Shown piece by piece: positions 52,617 to 60,700 of a stretch of DNA of 64,000 nucleotides. The position numbers and the translations under genes are program-made. Positions within the stretch are counted from its first letter, which is position 1. Each line of letters starts with the position of its first letter. Source of the stretch: M3007 sp046160625 (GTDB lineage: Bacteria > Bacteroidota > Bacteroidia > Chitinophagales > Saprospiraceae); assembly GCA_046160625.1 (NCBI GenBank), contig JBJXGZ010000082.1, positions 69,426 to 133,425 of the forward strand, in the 5' to 3' direction. Under the pieces are notes generated by a model that did not search any database, was not told the DNA's origin, and saw only the letters and a program-made list of their open reading frames with translations.

Positions 52617-52751
52617 GGTGCCGTTTTGATCAAATTTCTGGGTCGAAGGTAATCTTACTATATCCTTTCCGGTATTTTTCAGAACTTCCCTAACTTTCGC
52701 CGGCCAAAACCTACAACCCGCTTAACTCAACACTTCCAATTTATTTAAAAC

Positions 52752-53084
52752 ATGGACAGCCAAACAGACAATTGGACCTATGCTGAATTCCACGCTTTTA
52801 CGATGCTTTATGCTGCCAATGCGGACGGACATATCACAGAGGAAGAAGAACAGCGCATTATCCCGAACCTTTCAGCAGAAGATTTTACCCGCATCAAAAC
52901 AGTTTTTCAAGGCTGTGCCGACAATGAAGCCCTAAACCTAATTTTGCTTTATGGGAAAAAATACTGCAAAAACCAAACAGACAAGGACAAAGTGCTGGCC
53001 GATATGCTCGCCATCTACAAAGCCGATGCCTCTTTTGATCATATCGAACGCGGTATGCACCAACTTTTTGAGCGTATGTTTTAG
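52752..53084 (+). CDS. Small TerB-like helical protein
   Basis: A 110-aa protein without signal peptide. FHAFTMLYAANADGHITEEEEQRIIPNL (residues ~12-40) matches the helix and acidic-loop pattern of TerB/DjlA-type domains, which are all-helical and sometimes bind metal. The rest (FTRIKTVFQGCADNEALNLILLY, LADMLAIYKADASFDHIERGMHQLF) completes two more helical pairs. Its function is not clear. It stands alone between truC (divergent) and a convergent lipoprotein gene. Confidence 0.65.
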   Translation: MDSQTDNWTYAEFHAFTMLYAANADGHITEEEEQRIIPNLSAEDFTRIKTVFQGCADNEALNLILLYGKKYCKNQTDKDKVLADMLAIYKADASFDHIERGMHQLFERMF

Positions 53085-53104
53085 CAATAGCCCTTGCCCA
53101 ATAA

Positions 53105-53142
53105 AAAACGCGCTCCCCCATCAATGAACGAGGAAGCGCGCT
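53105..53142 (-). terminator. Terminator of the duplicated-domain lipoprotein gene
   Basis: The stem CGCGCT plus CCC pairs with AGCGCG plus GG around a loop (53109-53140). It is followed on the minus strand by TTTTTTATT. It is placed ~30 bp after the stop at 53171. Confidence 0.75.
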
Positions 53143-53170
53143 GCCTACAGGTGTATATTAACAAGTCTAA

Positions 53171-53860
53171 TTATTCACAATCCTCTTTCAATTGACGAAG
53201 TTCTTCCGGGCTGTTTAACGTTACCAAGGAGCCATCGTCTTCCATTTTTACAGTGAGTGGGAACAGGATTCTTGGGCGTTCCGTGGCCCCGGGGTTGTTC
53301 TCGCGCCATGTACGGATCAACAGTCTCAATGCTTGACGGTCAGCAACTTCAACAACAGTTCCGTCAGGAAAACCTACCCTGATCGGGAACACGATGTCAA
53401 AACAAGCAAGACCGTGCTGGCCGTGCCCACGAGGATCATGATTGGCAAAAGTGGCGCCAGCACAATCAGCGCGGAGTCTCCGCAACTGCTCCTCAGAATC
53501 AACGGTGATAATGTCCCCATCCTGAGAAATTACCGAAATCGGGTATTCAAAGGAGAGATGCGGGCGATGGCGATGATGTGGGCGTGGGCCGCCACCATTT
53601 GCCTCAAAAAAGGCGCGGAGCGCTTGCTTTACTTCCTCATATGAATTTACCTCTGCTGTGGACCCGTCGGGCAAAACGATCGTGAGCGGGAAAACCAGTT
53701 CGTAACAGCCGAATCGCCCCATTCCACCACGCTCCTGTGCACTATATAAGGCCTGGTCTACGAGCTCTTCCGTGGTCAATTCGGTAGATTTGTTGCAGGC
53801 AACCATCACAGCCATGATGGCTACGATAGGCAGAAAGAATAATTTGAGTGCTTTAATCAT
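53171..53860 (-). CDS. Lipoprotein with internally duplicated domain
   Basis: A 229-aa lipoprotein (signal MIKALKLFFLPIVAIMAVMVAC, lipobox Cys 22). The mature part is a tandem duplication: unit 1 (~50-133) starts CYELVFPLTIVLPDGSTAEV and ends EEQLRRLRADC; unit 2 (~152-228) starts CFDIVFPIRVGFPDGTVVEV and ends PEELRQLKEDC. Each unit is bounded by a Cys pair and holds a second FP(I/L)xV half-motif, so the ancestral motif appears four times. A His-rich stretch (PRPHHRHRPH) links halves of unit 1. The family name is unknown to me. It is divergent from the ECF sigma gene and could belong to its regulon. Confidence 0.75.
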   Translation of the reverse strand: MIKALKLFFLPIVAIMAVMVACNKSTELTTEELVDQALYSAQERGGMGRFGCYELVFPLTIVLPDGSTAEVNSYEEVKQALRAFFEANGGGPRPHHRHRPHLSFEYPISVISQDGDIITVDSEEQLRRLRADCAGATFANHDPRGHGQHGLACFDIVFPIRVGFPDGTVVEVADRQALRLLIRTWRENNPGATERPRILFPLTVKMEDDGSLVTLNSPEELRQLKEDCE

Positions 53861-54186
53861 GTTTGATAAGTTTTTGAAAGTGAAAGTGATGAAATTGTTT
53901 ACTTTTAACCGGAGGGTGTTTTTTTACCCCCCATTTGAAAGATGTTTGAAGGATTAGGTCAAACTAAAACGCAAGGGTTGCATTTGGGAAAGAAAAAATT
54001 AAACAGCAAAACCGCAAAACCGGAGAACCGCAAAATGTAAAATTGTGAGGTAAATGCTCTTGGTTTTAAATTTTGCGGTTCTCCGGTTTTGCAGTTTTGC
54101 GGTTTAATTTTCATCCCATGCAACCCCTGGTCTTTTGGCATTACCTAACCTTACGTGAATGCCCTTGGCATATTCAGACGAAAGAC
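53861..54186. other. Divergent intergenic region upstream of the ECF sigma factor
   Basis: A 326-bp region between divergent genes, dominated by the inverted repeat at 53998-54108. The first possible upstream starts for the sigma gene lie inside the right arm and are rejected. No other gene is seen. Confidence 0.6.
53998..54108. repeat. 39-bp inverted repeat of GCAAAAC units in a divergent promoter region
   Basis: Arms 53998-54036 and 54070-54108 match over 39 bp with two mismatches. Each arm contains CCGCAAAAC-type units. Weaker complementarity extends outward (GGGTTGCAT at ~53976 with ATGCAACCC at ~54118). It lies upstream of two divergent genes. Confidence 0.88.
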
Positions 54187-54717
54187 ATGGCCGAACCCAA
54201 TTTGCAAGCCTGCCTCAAAGGCGACCGGCTTGCTCAAAAACAATTCTTCGAGTGCTTTAAGGGCAAAATGTTTGCCCTGTGTCTGCGCTATGCCAATAGC
54301 CGGGAGGATGCAGAGGATGTTTTGCAAGAAGGGTTTGTGAAGGTGTTCCGCGATTTGAATCAATACACCGGGGCGGGAAACTTTGAAGGATGGGTGCGCA
54401 AGGTGTTTGTCAATACCGCCTTGCAACACCTCCAAAAAGCAAAAAAGAACCTTATTACTTTGGAGTTGGACGGCCAGGATTTTCCCGACGAGCCAGAATC
54501 ATACACGTCAGACGAGCCGCCAGCCAGAAACATGATCCGAATCCTCCAACAATTGCCAACAGGCTACCGTACCATTTTCAACCTTCATATTCTTGAAGGC
54601 TATTCACATCCGGAAATCGCTGAAATCCTCGATATCTCGGTTGGCACCTCCAAATCTCAATTGCTTAGAGCAAAGGCTCATTTCAGAAAATTGCTCGAAA
54701 GCAGCCTAACAATTTGA
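54187..54717 (+). CDS. ECF-type RNA polymerase sigma factor
   Basis: A 176-aa sigma-70 family ECF factor from the ATG at 54187. Region 2 (~10-80) has ALCLRYANSREDAEDVLQEGFVKVFRDLNQY and GNFEGWVRKVFVNTALQHL. Region 4 (~115-170) has LQQLPTGYRTIFNLHILEGYSHPEIAEILDISVGTSKSQLLRAK. It directs RNA polymerase to an envelope-response regulon. It is followed at 54723, 5 bp after its stop, by a membrane protein that starts like a cytoplasmic anti-sigma factor, so the two probably form a sigma/regulator pair. Confidence 0.93.
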   Translation: MAEPNLQACLKGDRLAQKQFFECFKGKMFALCLRYANSREDAEDVLQEGFVKVFRDLNQYTGAGNFEGWVRKVFVNTALQHLQKAKKNLITLELDGQDFPDEPESYTSDEPPARNMIRILQQLPTGYRTIFNLHILEGYSHPEIAEILDISVGTSKSQLLRAKAHFRKLLESSLTI

Positions 54718-54722
54718 CAATC

Positions 54723-56252
54723 ATGGAAGAAAACATACACGACGATAAATTGGACGACTATGTTCGCAAGTCGTTTGAGGGTCATGAAGAAGACCCCTCT
54801 CCTGATATGTGGAGCCGGGTCGAAGGCGATTTGCTGCCACATGCTGCTGTGCCCACTCCTCGCGCAATCTACTTGCGGTATGGCTGGCAGGCACTTGCTG
54901 CAACGGCCATTTTGATCCTTTTTTCAATGCTCGTTTGCGAGCATCTTTACTATGAAGAAAAACTTCGGGCTTTGACAGAAAACCCTGTCAAGGAGTTTGA
55001 AAGCAAAGACAATGCAAATGGCCAGGCGATTCAGGAAATTCCGAACCCTCCGTTACCTACACAATCCTCAAGGCAATTGAATACTGGAACTACTGGCTCT
55101 GGTGCGCCCAACTCCACAAACCAGCAAGGCCCCGCAGCCTTGCCGGGTGTTCAGGAAGTTGCGGAGGGAAGCTCTACTATTCAAGATTTGGAAAAATCCG
55201 AAGCCACAGCGGGTAACTTATTTTATCCACGGCCTGAAAATGCAGTTGCCATTAATACCCGGAATGAAAATGACAAAAAAGATTTGTTCCCATCCTTTAT
55301 CGGTACTGAGAAATCTGAAGCCCCTTTGCTTCAACCAATTGTTGAATCCAATGCACTAAATCAAAATATCCCCAAGCCAATTGATATTACACACGTGCCG
55401 ATTCTACCATATGTGCTCGAATGCCCAAATCCAATCTTGCCGAGCCTTGCGAAAATTTCGATAGAACCCGTTCGGGAAACCTCCGGCTGGTATGTTGGTT
55501 TGCAAACAAGCCTGTTTACCAATATTGAAAAAACGCGCACCCTGAATCCCAGACCAGGCCGCCTCGCTTTTAATAGTAAACAGAAAAACGAAGGCTCAAC
55601 AACGATTTGGTGGTTAAAAACGGGCAAAAAACTAAGCGAGCAGTTTTCGTTGGAAAGCGGAATTGGCTATCAAAACACAACACGGACAGCCACCCACACG
55701 CCGCGGTTCCGATTCGGAGATGGCAGCATTCAAGGACCTTCGAGTACGAAACGGATTTTCCATTATGATCTAAGCACTCAGGAGGGTACAGCAGAAGTAA
55801 GTCTTCGCATGGAGGTTACTAACGGATCGCCTGTTTCAGACAATGAGCCGGTAACTTTGAGCATCACCACCTCCGAACGGACCGAGATGCTTCGTATTCC
55901 ACTTTTGGCAGCATACCGGTTTGGAGGCGGAAGATTTCAAGGCCAGTTAAAAGCTGGCCTATTGGGCAATTTTGTTGTGAAAAACGAGCTTGATATTTCT
56001 GCGAGGGTTTCGCAGAATGCTAGGTTCCAACCCGTTTCGGGTAAGGATGGCTACACGGTTCGTTTGAACCGACCAAAATTTTTCCTGGGGTATTGGTTAT
56101 CGGCAGGGGCTGAATTTAGATTGAATCGCCACATCAGCGTGCTTGCAGAGAGTGCTTTGGTCGGCGATTTTCCACGCAACGATCAGTATGACCGTCGGCT
56201 CCCCGAACGCTTTTTATTTGGGTTAAATGTTGGTGCGAATTATTATTTCTAG
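54723..56252 (+). CDS. Putative anti-sigma-like membrane protein with C-terminal beta-barrel
   Basis: A 509-aa protein. The N-terminal ~50 residues are acidic and cytoplasmic-like (DDKLDDYVRKSFEGHEEDPSPDMWSRVEGDL), matching the usual position of an anti-sigma region. One TM helix follows at ~52-72 (LAATAILILFSMLVCEHLYY), then a low-complexity Pro/Ser/Asn linker (~75-230). A C-terminal ~270-residue domain is made of alternating strands (GWYVGLQTSLFTNIEK, SLESGIGYQNTTRT, FFLGYWLSAGAEFRL) and ends NVGANYYF, typical of outer-membrane barrels. If correct, one chain would link cytoplasm, inner membrane, periplasm and outer membrane. It likely regulates the adjacent sigma factor; this is inferred from layout. 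Confidence 0.75.
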   Translation: MEENIHDDKLDDYVRKSFEGHEEDPSPDMWSRVEGDLLPHAAVPTPRAIYLRYGWQALAATAILILFSMLVCEHLYYEEKLRALTENPVKEFESKDNANGQAIQEIPNPPLPTQSSRQLNTGTTGSGAPNSTNQQGPAALPGVQEVAEGSSTIQDLEKSEATAGNLFYPRPENAVAINTRNENDKKDLFPSFIGTEKSEAPLLQPIVESNALNQNIPKPIDITHVPILPYVLECPNPILPSLAKISIEPVRETSGWYVGLQTSLFTNIEKTRTLNPRPGRLAFNSKQKNEGSTTIWWLKTGKKLSEQFSLESGIGYQNTTRTATHTPRFRFGDGSIQGPSSTKRIFHYDLSTQEGTAEVSLRMEVTNGSPVSDNEPVTLSITTSERTEMLRIPLLAAYRFGGGRFQGQLKAGLLGNFVVKNELDISARVSQNARFQPVSGKDGYTVRLNRPKFFLGYWLSAGAEFRLNRHISVLAESALVGDFPRNDQYDRRLPERFLFGLNVGANYYF

Positions 56253-56330
56253 AGAAAAAGCAACCACATTCCCAGCAACTCGCCGCATCTTTGCACATTC
56301 TATTTTCAGCAAAAAAGAGTATTGCATCGT

Positions 56331-57632
56331 ATGCTCCATGAATACAAGCTCCCCTCTCTCGGCGATGGCGTGAGCGGGAAAGTGACCGAAATATTGGTAA
56401 AACCTGGCGACAAAGTTTCGCTGGATCAAATCGTTGTAGTCATTGGCACCGATAAAGTAGATGCTGAAATGCCCATAGATGCTGAAGGTATTGTGGAGGA
56501 AATCCTTATTAAAAAAGGCGACGAAGTAACCGAAGGCACACTCGTGATGAAAATCAGAACGGTTACCAGTAGCAGTGATGCAGCAGCAAAAACCCCAGAC
56601 CCTGCAACTAGCACTGTCACTGTCACATCTCCACAAATATCGGCTCCGCCTGCTACTGCCACCGCAACTGCCATATCTCCACAAATATCAGCTCCGCCTG
56701 CTACTGCCACCGCAACTGCCACTGGCACTTTAAGAACCTCCCCACTTGCACGCAAACGGGCCAAAGAATTCGGTGTAAGCCTTTCGGACGTTCGTCCTGC
56801 GGAGGGCGCGAGCCGTCTTTCGTACAAAGACGTAGTAGATTTTATAAAAAACAAACTGGACACGAATGGCGGCACTGCCTTGGGCGGTGGTAATATGCCC
56901 CGAAGGCCTTTGCCCGATTTCTCAAAATTTGGCGAAACAGAGCGCATAGCCCAGACCAATGTAGGTTTGAAGACCTCTGAGGCAATGTCGTATTCAACCA
57001 ATACGATCCCGCATGCGTACATTTCAGAAAAAGCCGACATTACCCGTTTGGAAGCACTTCGCCAGCAGTATAAGGAGCAGGTGAAAACCGCCGGCGGCAG
57101 CCTCACGATGACGGCGATTTTGACCAAAGCAGTGGCAATTTTGTTGCGCAGGATGCCACAATTCAACGCAAGCCTGGATGTAGAAACCAATGAGGTAATC
57201 TACAAAAAATACATCAATATCGGCATAGCAGTAGACACCCCTGCCGGACTGTATGTACCTAATATCAAACATGCCGACCAAAAAAGCCTGACTGAGATTT
57301 CCGTGGATTTGACCGATATTGGCACACGTACCAAAAACGGTAAAATTACGTTGAACGATATCACGGGCGGCACGTTTACTATTTCTAACATTGGCGGAAT
57401 TGGCGGAACCAATATGCATTCCATCGTCAACTGGCCTGAAGTCGCCATACTCAGCATTGTGGCCGCCCAAATGGAGCCCGTGTGGAATGAAACCAATAAA
57501 ACCTTCGAGCCGCGCCTAATGATGCCCATGACCATCGGTTGGGATCACCGCGTTATCAATGGTGGCGACGTGGCTCGTTTCATGGTAGCTTTGAAACTGA
57601 TTCTTGAAGAACCCTTTGCGGCTTGGCTTTAG
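56331..57632 (+). CDS. 2-oxo acid dehydrogenase E2 (dihydrolipoyl acyltransferase)
   Basis: A 433-aa E2 acyltransferase. The N-terminal lipoyl domain (1-80) carries lipoyl Lys42 in IGTDKVDAEMP. An Ala/Pro/Thr hinge holds a 16-residue duplication (ISAPPATATAT twice). The E3-binding domain (~135-170) is SPLARKRAKEFGVSLSDVRP. The catalytic domain (~210-433) ends WDHRVINGGDVARF, with catalytic His406 and Asn410 where many E2s have Asp; Asn is tolerated in some E2p enzymes. It transfers acyl groups to CoA in a pyruvate- or branched-chain-type complex. E1 and E3 genes are not adjacent, so substrate choice is open. The ATG at 56331 is preferred over a TTG at 56322. Confidence 0.92.
   Translation: MLHEYKLPSLGDGVSGKVTEILVKPGDKVSLDQIVVVIGTDKVDAEMPIDAEGIVEEILIKKGDEVTEGTLVMKIRTVTSSSDAAAKTPDPATSTVTVTSPQISAPPATATATAISPQISAPPATATATATGTLRTSPLARKRAKEFGVSLSDVRPAEGASRLSYKDVVDFIKNKLDTNGGTALGGGNMPRRPLPDFSKFGETERIAQTNVGLKTSEAMSYSTNTIPHAYISEKADITRLEALRQQYKEQVKTAGGSLTMTAILTKAVAILLRRMPQFNASLDVETNEVIYKKYINIGIAVDTPAGLYVPNIKHADQKSLTEISVDLTDIGTRTKNGKITLNDITGGTFTISNIGGIGGTNMHSIVNWPEVAILSIVAAQMEPVWNETNKTFEPRLMMPMTIGWDHRVINGGDVARFMVALKLILEEPFAAWL
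56628..56723 (+). repeat. 48-bp tandem duplication in the E2 hinge
   Basis: Two nearly identical 48-bp units (56628-56675, 56676-56723) code for 16 residues each, keeping the frame. They lengthen the flexible Ala/Pro linker between the lipoyl and E3-binding domains. Confidence 0.85.
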
Positions 57633-57731
57633 TATTGTCAGGCAGCGTTTGGACCACTTTGATACATCTTAGGAATTTTACAAGCAGTGTGGTATCTTAC
57701 CCATTTCTTGTGCTTATTAAATCATACTGTT

Positions 57732-60700
57732 ATGATGAAAATTTACACATTCCTGCTTTTCATTTTACTGCTGTCCTTTTACAGCAATATGGCAAATGCT
57801 CAATGCAACGGAGCTCCATGCACAATTCCCGTTCCGGAGCCCCTTCCTCAAGATGCATGTATTTTGCCAAACCCCGCCGCCTTGGACTGCTATTTTGGAG
57901 CGACCTGGGCTAGTGGCCCATTTGATATTCCGGGTTGGTGTACCAGCATCGAAAACAACCACTTTTTTGCCTTTACTGCAGATGCCACCTCTGTCACTTT
58001 TAACCTGTGTTGCTATGGTTGCGCAAATGGCAGCGGGATTCAGGCGGCAATCTTATCTACGACGGATTGCATCAGTTTCCAGTTTGAATCGCAATGCCTT
58101 GGAAACATCCCGTCTGGAACTTGTCAAGATTTGACCTCAAACAGCCTGGTAGTAGGACAAGTTTATTATATCTGTATTGACGGTTTTGCCGGGAGCGATT
58201 GCGACTATTCTATCAACGGGGTGAACCCGACCATCAACGGACCGACGGATGGTATCTGCATTCCGTCCAGCCCTATTAGTACCTATAACACTAACTCTGC
58301 CTCAAACTGGACAATCACCCCGCCTTCAGCTGGCAACATCCAGGGAAACCCCAACGGTGTGACCTCAGTAAACGTCCAGTGGCTGGAAACAGGCCCGGCC
58401 CAGGTTTGCGCCCAGTCCATCGTCTGCTCGAATGCTCCCCTCCTCTGCCTGGACGTCAACGTTGGCGAGGATGTCGCCTCCACCGAATTCGTCGAGGTTT
58501 GCCAGGGACAGACTGTAGAGTGCGCCGGCCAGAACCATTCCACTGCAGGCAATCATTTCGTCACGCTCCCTACATTTCTGGGCTGCGACAGCGTGATTAA
58601 CTGTTTTGTGACCGTGATCCCGACCATCCACGTCAACGAGACCCACAGGATGTGCCAGGCAGGCTCTGCCAGCTGTGCCGGGGAAGAGTTCTTCGCCCCC
58701 GGCAACTTCCCAGTCACGCTCCAGAACTACCAGGGCTGCGACAGCGTGGTGCACTGCAACATAACGGTGGTGCCGACCTACAACTCCCCCATGAAGTTCG
58801 TCAACCTCTGCGCCCCGGCCCAGTACCAGGTATGCGACGAGACCCTCACACAATCTGGCATATACGCCACCTTCTGCACCGGCTTTTTGGGCTGCGACAG
58901 CATCGTCAACGTAGACCTGGCCATCCTGGACCCCATCGCCAAGATCGCCCCGCCCGCAGTACTGAACTGCGGCGCCAACGCCATCATCACCCTCAACGGC
59001 TCGGCCTCCAACCTGAACCCCGCCACCGGCGGCGTGACCCTGTACAGTTGGTCAGGCCCCGGCATCCTCGGCCCCAACAACACCCCCACCGTGCAGGTCA
59101 ACCAGCCGGGCCAGTACTGTCTTATCCTGCAGCACGGGCGCGGGGGCGTATACTGCGCCGACACGACCTGCGTGACCGTAACGGCCAGCGCCCTCACGCC
59201 CGGCGCCAATGCTACGGGCGGCATCCTAACCTGCGTGTCCTCGCAGGACACACTTTTGGGTAGTTCGCCCACCAGCGGGGTCACCTACTCCTGGGCAGGG
59301 CCCGGCATAACCCCCGCCAACCAGTTCCTCCAAAATCCCATCGTAACGGCGCTGGGCACCTACACGGTCACGGTTCTCAACCCCGCAAACGGCTGCACTT
59401 CCTCCGCCACCGCCACCGTCAACGGCGACCTCACCGCGCCAACGGCCGGCGCAGCGGGCGACACCATCACCTGCTTCCAACCCAGCGTGACCATCGACGG
59501 CTCCACCAACGCCCCCGTCCCGGCCTGGAACTGGGCCGGACCCGGCATCAACCCCGGCAACCAAACGGTGGAGAACCCTACCGTGCTGCTCTCCGGCACC
59601 TATTCCGTAACGGTCACGAACACCGCAAACGGCTGCACCGCAACGGCCAACACCGTGGTAGACCTCAACAACTCGATCCCCTCGGCCAGTGCCGGCCCTA
59701 ACGACACCCTCACCTGTCTCGCGCCGAACACCATACTGCTCGGATCGGGCAGCGCCGGCGGCCAGCCGATAACATTCTCATGGACTGGCCCGGGCGGCTT
59801 CTCGTCAAACATTGCCCAGCCAGGCGTCAGCACGGCGGGGACATACATCCTGACCGTCCTGAACACCCTCAACGGGTGCCTGCGAAAGGACACCGCAGTC
59901 ATCAGCTCCAACCAGACCCTCCCCACAGCAATCGCGGGGGCCGACTCGACCATCACCTGCTCGCAGCCCAGCGTGTTCCTGATAGGGACCGCCTCCAGCA
60001 GCGGGCCCAACTTTACGCCGACATGGAGCGGGCTCGGCATCAATGCCGGCAACGCCAACCTCTACAGCCCGGAGGTGAGCCAATCAGGCACTTACACGCT
60101 GCTGATAACCAACACCACCAGCGGCTGCACCGCGACAGACACGGTTCTTGTAGGCCTCAACACCTCTTTGCCCACTGCCGGCGCAGGCGCCGACCAGCAG
60201 CTCACCTGCTCCAACCCCAACGGGGTGACCCTCAACGGAAGCGGTAGCCCTGCCGGAGTGACATACCTGTGGAGCGGCGACGGCATCAACCCCACCAACC
60301 AAACGAACCAGAGCCCGCTTGTCACCCAGGCCGACACCTACAGCCTGACCGTCACCAACCCCGCCAACGGCTGTACCGCGACAGACCAGGTCATCGTGAC
60401 CCAGGACGCCAACGTGCCCTCTGCAGACGGGGGGCCGGACCACGTGCTTAACTGCACTGTGACCTCCGTGGACTTTGACGGCTCCGGCTCCACTTCCGGG
60501 CCGGGGATAAGCTACGCCTGGACCGGCCCCGGCATAAACGCTGGCAACCAGGACGACCAGAGCCCCACGGGCCTGGCGCTGCCCGGCACCTACAGCCTGA
60601 CTGTCACAAATACCACCAACGGCTGTTCGAGCATCGCCGTGGTCATTGTCCAGATCGACACCCTTGCCCCCGTCGCAGACGCAGGTAATGCCCTGACCCT

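Noticed and set aside
54073..54186. Upstream starts for the ECF sigma factor
   Set aside because: They begin inside the right arm of the inverted repeat and add residues absent from the family; the ATG at 54187 gives the normal length.
56426..57190. 254-codon minus-strand frame
   Set aside because: Antisense to the E2 gene; its Ala/Val-rich translation mirrors the hinge repeats.
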